Assembly (NCBI GenBank): GCA_017442445.1
Contig: JAFRZS010000075.1
Location: 1-10,580, forward strand
Length of the DNA stretch: 10,580 nucleotides
Reading direction: 5' to 3'
Source: Clostridia bacterium
GTDB lineage: Bacteria > Bacillota > Clostridia > Oscillospirales > Acutalibacteraceae
Shown piece after piece: positions 7,236-10,580 of this stretch. The first letter of the stretch is position 1; every line of letters starts with the position of its first letter. Made by a program: the position numbers and the translations under genes. A model generated the notes under the pieces. It worked only from the letters and a program-made list of their open reading frames with translations. It was not told the origin of the DNA and did not search any database.

Positions 7236-7640
7236 TTACTTCCTGAACCATGATTTTTTCTTCGGAAGTTTATCCTTGACTTCCTGACTTACGCTGATAT
7301 AAGTTAATTTGGCAGAGGTGAGTTTTATTCCCCATATAATATCCCATTTTGTAACAGCGTGATTCATCAGCGGAATATAGATTTCTTTTGAAATATCTTC
7401 GACTTTTTCAAGAGGTGTGGGTGCCATATATTCGCGTGTTAAAATTGTATTGAGTGCGGAGATAAGTTGTTTTTTCATTTCCTCGATCGGAACAATACCG
7501 TTTGCAAAGCGGTCAAATACGAAACGGTCAGCAATTTCATAAGTGAAATCTGCAGTATAAGTTACGGGTGAGGTTATTTCAACTTTACCCTCTTTTATTT
7601 TTGCGGAAAAATATCCGTTGATTCTTGATTTGTTCATCAT
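7236..7640 (-). CDS. Small cytoplasmic protein, unknown (SPFH-like?)
   Basis: A 134-residue protein without signal peptide or membrane helix, not recognised with certainty. It has beta-rich N-terminal strands (EGKVEITSPVTYTADFTY, 17-34), then helical segments (about 53-67 and 78-97), then a WGIKLTSAKLTYISVS stretch (103-118), a helix and a very basic end (PKKKSWFRK). The pattern of a helix pair followed by G-I-x-L and alternating hydrophobic strands is reminiscent of the second half of SPFH (band-7/YdjI-like) domains; this is a weak resemblance. The start is ATG at 7640 or, with better spacing from GGAGG (7649-7645), the adjacent ATG at 7637. It has its own promoter, which overlaps that of the HAD gene. 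It lies upstream of the MFS gene in the same direction, so some read-through is possible. Confidence 0.75.
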   Translation of the reverse strand: MMNKSRINGYFSAKIKEGKVEITSPVTYTADFTYEIADRFVFDRFANGIVPIEEMKKQLISALNTILTREYMAPTPLEKVEDISKEIYIPLMNHAVTKWDIIWGIKLTSAKLTYISVSQEVKDKLPKKKSWFRK

Positions 7641-7655
7641 AACTCCTCCCGATTA

Positions 7656-7684
7656 TTGACAAAAACTTATATAAATATTATACT
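7656..7684 (+). promoter_or_regulatory. Sigma-A promoter of the HAD-propeller-SGNH operon
   Basis: Perfect TTGACA (7656-7661), a 17-base spacer and TATACT (7679-7684). Transcription would start near 7691, giving a leader of about 40 bases to the TTG at 7731. Its -10 box overlaps the -10 box of the opposite promoter. Confidence 0.87.
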
Positions 7685-7705
7685 TTTATTGTCGGAGAAT
7701 TTCAA
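7677..7705 (-). promoter_or_regulatory. Sigma-A promoter of the small divergent gene
   Basis: On the - strand TTGAAA (7705-7700), a 17-base spacer and a perfect TATAAT (7682-7677). Transcription would start near 7670, about 30 bases before the ATG at 7640. It overlaps the opposing + promoter over 7677-7684. Confidence 0.85.
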
Positions 7706-7718
7706 TATAATTATTTGC

Positions 7719-7723
7719 GGAGG
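7719..7723 (+). promoter_or_regulatory. RBS deciding the TTG start of the HAD gene
   Basis: GGAGG lies 7 bases before the TTG at 7731. This rules out the longer in-frame start at 7656, which falls inside the promoter and upstream of the predicted transcript start. Confidence 0.88.
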
Positions 7724-7730
7724 TGTTGAG

Positions 7731-8540
7731 TTGGCTAAAGTTTTATACGTAACCGACCTTGACGGAACACTTTTAAAAAGTGACGAAACAACCTCGGAAT
7801 ATACAAATAAAACTATAAATGCACTTATCGAAAAAGGAATGATTTTTTCTTATGCAACCGCAAGGTCTTACTACACATCACACAAGGTTGCAAAAGGTCT
7901 TAAATTGTCAGTACCCGTTATAAACTATAACGGAACGATGATTACAGATACAGACGGCAGTATGATTCTGAAAAATTTTTTCGGTGAAGAAATCAAAGAT
8001 GTTATAAAAGAGCTTTTGAAAAATGACATATATCCGATTGTATATTCTTTTATAAATTCAGCTGAAAAATTTTCATATAATTTTGAAAAATCTTCTGAGG
8101 GTTTGAAAGAATTTATTCTGACAAGGCGCGACGAAAGAAGCCGAAATGTTTGCAGTGACGAAGAGTTGATTGACGGAGAAATTTTTCACATAACATGTAT
8201 TGACGAAAAGGAAAAGCTTGAACCGTTATTTGAGAAATTCAAAGAGAAATATCATTGTCTTTGCTATGTGGATTTTTATTCAAAACGCCAATGGCTTGAG
8301 ATAATGCCTGAAACGGTGTCAAAAGGATATGCAGTAACGCAACTGAAAGAATATCTCGGCTGTGACAAAGTTGTGGTATTCGGTGATGCGGGGAATGATA
8401 AAGATATGTTCTCTGTGGCGGACGAGTGTTATGCTGTTGAAAATGCAGTTGAAGATTTGAAAAAAATTGCAACCGGAGTTATCGGCAATAATAACGCAGA
8501 CGGTGTTGCAAAATTTTTAGAAAAAAACGCAGAATTTTAG
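7731..8540 (+). CDS. HAD-IIB (Cof-type) phosphatase
   Basis: A 269-residue cytoplasmic hydrolase of the HAD superfamily, Cof/IIB type. These enzymes dephosphorylate sugar phosphates, nucleotides or cofactors through an aspartyl-phosphate. Motif I is DLDGT (9-13) with nucleophile D9 and acid/base D11. Motif II threonine is T43 in YATAR, motif III lysine is K198, and motif IV is GDAGND (218-223), giving the magnesium ligands D219 and D223. The cap between about 85 and 190 is the large alpha/beta cap of subclass IIB. Length is normal for the family. The UUG start is set by the GGAGG at 7719. It is the first gene of an operon and is followed after 9 bases by the propeller-like gene. Substrate unknown; the family is promiscuous. 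Confidence 0.93.
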   Translation: MAKVLYVTDLDGTLLKSDETTSEYTNKTINALIEKGMIFSYATARSYYTSHKVAKGLKLSVPVINYNGTMITDTDGSMILKNFFGEEIKDVIKELLKNDIYPIVYSFINSAEKFSYNFEKSSEGLKEFILTRRDERSRNVCSDEELIDGEIFHITCIDEKEKLEPLFEKFKEKYHCLCYVDFYSKRQWLEIMPETVSKGYAVTQLKEYLGCDKVVVFGDAGNDKDMFSVADECYAVENAVEDLKKIATGVIGNNNADGVAKFLEKNAEF

Positions 8541-8549
8541 GAGGATATT

Positions 8550-9410
8550 ATGGCGATTTTTTTGAACATTTTAAACAGAGTTTTTGCAGGGATCTTAGCA
8601 ACCTTACTGGGTGTAACGGGAGCGGTCAACAATTTCTTCACAGGTGAGGTTTATGAGTACAAGAGTGAAACGGCGGTATTTGGAGTAGAGGCTCTTTCTC
8701 GTTCTCAGGACGTAACAACTGACGGCAAAGCATGGATTTACAGCGGGAAAAATTATCTTGAAAAAGTAAGTCTTGATAACTCGAAAATTTTAGCAGCGGA
8801 TTTCTCTGCAATCCCCGATGAAATCGCAGAGAAATACAATTCAAAACATATTGGCGGAATAAGCTATTATGACGGAATAATTTATGCGGCGGTAGAGGAC
8901 AGCAAGGAATGGAATCATCCGCTTATACTTCTCTATGATGCGGAAACTTTAGAGTTTACGGGAACATATTATGAGCTTTCAACAAAGCATCACATCAAGG
9001 GTGTGCCGTGGGTTATAGTTGACGGAGAAAATAAAATCGCTTATGCAGGTGACTCAAAACAGCACAACAAAATTTTCATGTACAAGCTTGAAAATTTTGA
9101 GTACATCGGCGAGTATGTTTTTAACACTGAAATCAAAAAAATTCAGGGTGGAGAATACTACGGCGGAAAGCTTTATTTCGGAACAAACGATATGACAAGA
9201 GCCGTTTATTCTCTTGATGTCAAAAGCGGAGAAATCACAAAGCTTTTTGACAGAATAATGTATGAGTACAAGCTTATTGATAATTTCGGCGGCGAAGGTG
9301 AAGGCTTGACAATATTGAAAAGAGCCGACGGAACAACAATTCACACTTTGCAGTTGGGAACACTTTTTGTTGACTCATCGCTGAGACATTATGAATGGGA
9401 ATTAAATTAA
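8550..9410 (+). CDS. Exported or membrane-anchored propeller-like protein
   Basis: A 286-residue protein with an N-terminal hydrophobic segment (about 4-27, one Arg at 10, no lipobox and no clear cleavage site), so it is exported or anchored by an uncleaved signal. The rest is beta-rich with blade-like repeats of the form short strand, turn, W/Y-rich strand. Examples are the segments around DGKAWIYSGKNYLEKVSLD (58-76), HIGGISYYDGIIYAAVED (100-117), NKIFMYKLENFEYIGEYV (173-190) and GGKLYFGTNDMTRAVYSLD (205-223). EGEGLTIL at 249-256 suggests the last blade. This looks like a five- or six-bladed beta-propeller of the kind that binds a ligand or carries out lyase/esterase reactions; I cannot name a family. 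AGGAGG lies 5 bases before the ATG. It sits between the HAD gene and the SGNH lipoprotein gene in one operon, so a role at the cell surface is likely. Confidence 0.7.
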   Translation: MAIFLNILNRVFAGILATLLGVTGAVNNFFTGEVYEYKSETAVFGVEALSRSQDVTTDGKAWIYSGKNYLEKVSLDNSKILAADFSAIPDEIAEKYNSKHIGGISYYDGIIYAAVEDSKEWNHPLILLYDAETLEFTGTYYELSTKHHIKGVPWVIVDGENKIAYAGDSKQHNKIFMYKLENFEYIGEYVFNTEIKKIQGGEYYGGKLYFGTNDMTRAVYSLDVKSGEITKLFDRIMYEYKLIDNFGGEGEGLTILKRADGTTIHTLQLGTLFVDSSLRHYEWELN

Positions 9411-9423
9411 AGGACGGATTGAA

Positions 9424-10170
9424 ATGAAAAGTTTTACTAAGTTTATTGCATTGATTTTAGCACTTGCGATGGTATTTGCATTGGCTTCGTGCGGGAAGAA
9501 CGATGACGAAAATGAATCTGCTACAGAAAAAATCACAACAACAAAAGCTGTCGGAGCTTCAGCGAAAGTGGATAAGTCATATTTTGACGATGTAGTTTTT
9601 GTAGGCGATTCCGTAACACTCAAGCTTTATTATTACGATATAAAAACCGATGTACTCGGTAATGCGGCATTTCTTACATCGGGAAGTCTTGGTGTAACAA
9701 ATTGTCTTTGGGATCTTTACGCAGAAAAAGAAGTGCATCCGTCATATCAGGGAACAAAAATGAGAGTGCCCGACGGAGTAAAAGCAACAGGACGCTCAAA
9801 GGTTTACATAATGCTTGGTATGAATGATATATATCTTTACGGTATTGATTCAACGATAGAAAGTTTAAAAACCCTTGCAAAAGAAATCAAAGAAAAGAAT
9901 CCTGAAGCTGAATTTTTTATGCAGTCGGTCACACCGATTTACGGCAACAAAATTGCAGTAACAAATGACCTTGTAAATCAGTATAACGAAAAACTTATCC
10001 TCTGCTGTCAGCAAGAAAAATGGAAATACATTGATGTTTCTTCCGTACTCAAGGATAAAAACGGCGAGCTTCCTTTAGAATATTGCGGTGACCCTGATGC
10101 TATGGGAATACATTTCTCTGATGCGGGTTGTCAGGTATGGGCAGATTATCTTTATATTCACACTAAATGA
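9424..10170 (+). CDS. Lipoprotein with SGNH/GDSL hydrolase domain
   Basis: A 248-residue surface lipoprotein. The leader has K2/K6, a hydrophobic core and the lipobox LASC, so C23 should be lipidated. A hydrophilic, Thr-rich linker (24-45) follows. The hydrolase domain starts with GDSVT (61-65, nucleophile S63). A block II-like SG is at 86-87, block III is GMND (132-135, N134), and the block V histidine is H230 in MGIHFS. The Asp normally three residues before this His (DxxH) is replaced by M227, although D225 is close. SGNH enzymes outside the membrane usually act as esterases or O-acetyl transferases/esterases on polysaccharides or cell wall; the substrate here is unknown. AGGA at 9411-9414 is 9 bases before the ATG. 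It is the last gene of the operon, followed by a strong terminator. Confidence 0.85.
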   Translation: MKSFTKFIALILALAMVFALASCGKNDDENESATEKITTTKAVGASAKVDKSYFDDVVFVGDSVTLKLYYYDIKTDVLGNAAFLTSGSLGVTNCLWDLYAEKEVHPSYQGTKMRVPDGVKATGRSKVYIMLGMNDIYLYGIDSTIESLKTLAKEIKEKNPEAEFFMQSVTPIYGNKIAVTNDLVNQYNEKLILCCQQEKWKYIDVSSVLKDKNGELPLEYCGDPDAMGIHFSDAGCQVWADYLYIHTK

Positions 10171-10182
10171 CCTGATGTTAAA

Positions 10183-10230
10183 ACCGAGTTGTAAAAAATT
10201 GATTTTTTTACAACTCGGTATGTTTTTTGT
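10183..10230 (+). terminator. Intrinsic terminator after the SGNH gene
   Basis: Perfect 16-bp stem (10183-10198 with 10204-10219, starting ACCGAGTTGT) with a 5-base loop, followed by a T-rich tail at 10221-10228. It begins 12 bases after the stop codon and closes the HAD-propeller-SGNH operon. Confidence 0.92.
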
Positions 10231-10231
10231 A

Positions 10232-10259
10232 TTGACTTATTCAAAAAAAGTGATACTAT
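10232..10259 (+). promoter_or_regulatory. Extended -10 promoter of the repeat lipoprotein gene
   Basis: TTGACT (10232-10237), a 16-base spacer and TACTAT (10254-10259) preceded by TG at 10251-10252, an extended -10. Transcription would start near 10266, giving a leader of about 46 bases. It begins just after the terminator of the preceding operon. Confidence 0.7.
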
Positions 10260-10311
10260 ATTTATTATCGGTAAATTTCGGCATTTTTCATAATGTGAGG
10301 TTTAGTTTAAT

Positions 10312-10580
10312 ATGAAGTCATTTAAAAGGATTACAGCTTTGATGCTCAGCTGTTTTATGGTATTGAGTATTTTCACATCTTGCAGTAATATAAAGGAAGA
10401 GGACACAACGGCACTGACAACAAAGCCGACTCAGACAACAACAGAAACAACGACTGAAACTACTACAGAAACAACAACTCAGACAACAACGGAAACTACT
10501 ACAGAAACAACTACCAAAAAGGTAACGACAACCAAGAAAGTAACAACTACAAAGAAAGTAACTACCACCAAGAAAGTTAC
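10312..10580 (+). CDS. Thr-rich repeat lipoprotein, 5' part
   Basis: Open from the ATG to the window end, 89 complete codons. The leader (K2, K5, R6, then a hydrophobic core) ends in SIFTSC, with C24 as the probable lipidated cysteine; F at -3 makes the lipobox slightly atypical. After a short acidic stretch (28-31) comes a Thr-rich linker: seven (E/Q)TTT units at 41-68, then KKVTTT units from residue 69 to the edge. Such linkers separate a membrane anchor from an extracellular catalytic or binding domain in ruminococcal surface proteins, and that domain would lie beyond the window. GAGG at 10297-10300 is 11 bases before the ATG, a somewhat long spacing. The leader begins MKSF like that of the upstream SGNH lipoprotein, but with different codons. 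Confidence 0.85.
   Translation, partial: MKSFKRITALMLSCFMVLSIFTSCSNIKEEDTTALTTKPTQTTTETTTETTTETTTQTTTETTTETTTKKVTTTKKVTTTKKVTTTKKV
10432..10515 (+). repeat. 12-bp coding tandem repeat, (E/Q)TTT x7
   Basis: Seven consecutive 12-base units encode QTTT or ETTT (Q, E, E, E, Q, E, E). Threonine codons vary among ACA, ACT and ACG, so the repeat is better conserved as protein than as DNA. It lies within the linker of the lipoprotein gene. Confidence 0.92.
10516..10580 (+). repeat. 18-bp coding tandem repeat, KKVTTT
   Basis: Units start at 10516, 10534, 10552 and 10570 (the last cut by the window end). Each encodes KKVTTT, with synonymous changes in the Thr, Lys and Val codons. The total number of units is not visible. 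Confidence 0.9.

Noticed and set aside
7228..7242. Possible terminator hairpin GAAGT-TTTTT-ACTTC after the small - strand gene
   Set aside because: Only a 5-bp A/T-rich stem with no good T-run after it; too weak to call.
7658..7693. GACAA...TTGTC dyad across the divergent promoters as an operator
   Set aside because: Only five bases match at each end, the interior is asymmetric, and its centre is off the promoter symmetry centre; likely chance.
7656..7730. Longer start for the HAD phosphatase at the TTG at 7656
   Set aside because: That TTG is part of the -35 box and lies before the predicted transcript start; the HAD fold begins normally from 7731.
10088..10315. Open frame of 75 codons across the end of the SGNH gene
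   Set aside because: It runs out of frame through the SGNH gene, the terminator and the promoter region, and has no recognisable domain.
10432..10580. CRISPR-like or satellite repeat at the window end
   Set aside because: Units are contiguous, in frame multiples of three and without spacers; they encode a Thr-rich linker.

Overview
The window looks like a chromosomal segment of a low-GC, Gram-positive gut-type Clostridium relative, most likely Oscillospiraceae/Ruminococcus-like. The grounds are A/T-rich third positions, strong AGGAGG-type ribosome binding sites, frequent UUG starts, consensus sigma-A promoters, lipoprotein leaders and Thr-rich (TTTE)n/(KKVTTT)n surface linkers. The exact taxon is inferred, not shown. 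No RNA gene, CRISPR array, insertion sequence or phage gene was recognised.

Region A (1-5709, + strand) is a tightly packed run of six genes: the 3' part of a ROK-family sugar kinase/regulator, a GmhA-like SIS phosphosugar isomerase, a membrane-anchored XRE regulator with a YcxB-like domain, a VUT/YhhQ-type transporter, a short-chain dehydrogenase, and a cytoplasmic protein resembling TIM-barrel glycoside hydrolases. Gaps are at most 65 bases, one pair overlaps as ATGA, and no terminator is seen before the hairpin at 5703-5737. Kinase, isomerase, dehydrogenase and hydrolase-like protein suggest use of a sugar or sugar derivative; the substrate cannot be read from the sequence.

Region B (5730-7640, - strand) holds a 12-TM MFS transporter that converges on region A and shares its bidirectional terminator, preceded by a small cytoplasmic protein of unknown function (possibly SPFH-like). 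Each has its own near-consensus promoter.

Region C (7656-10230, + strand) is a clear three-gene operon with promoter and terminator: a HAD-IIB (Cof-type) phosphatase, an exported or membrane-anchored propeller-like protein, and a lipoprotein with an SGNH/GDSL hydrolase domain. Its promoter and that of the small gene of region B lie on opposite strands with overlapping -10 boxes, so polymerase can probably occupy only one at a time.

Region D (10232-10580) starts a new transcription unit: an extended -10 promoter and the 5' end of a lipoprotein with a Thr-rich tandem-repeat linker, cut by the window edge.

Most of this is ordinary accessory metabolism and cell-surface biology. The points most worth a second look are the overlapping divergent promoters, the SGNH protein with an altered catalytic Asp position, the ROK protein without zinc cysteines, the sensor-like XRE membrane protein, and the repeat lipoprotein.
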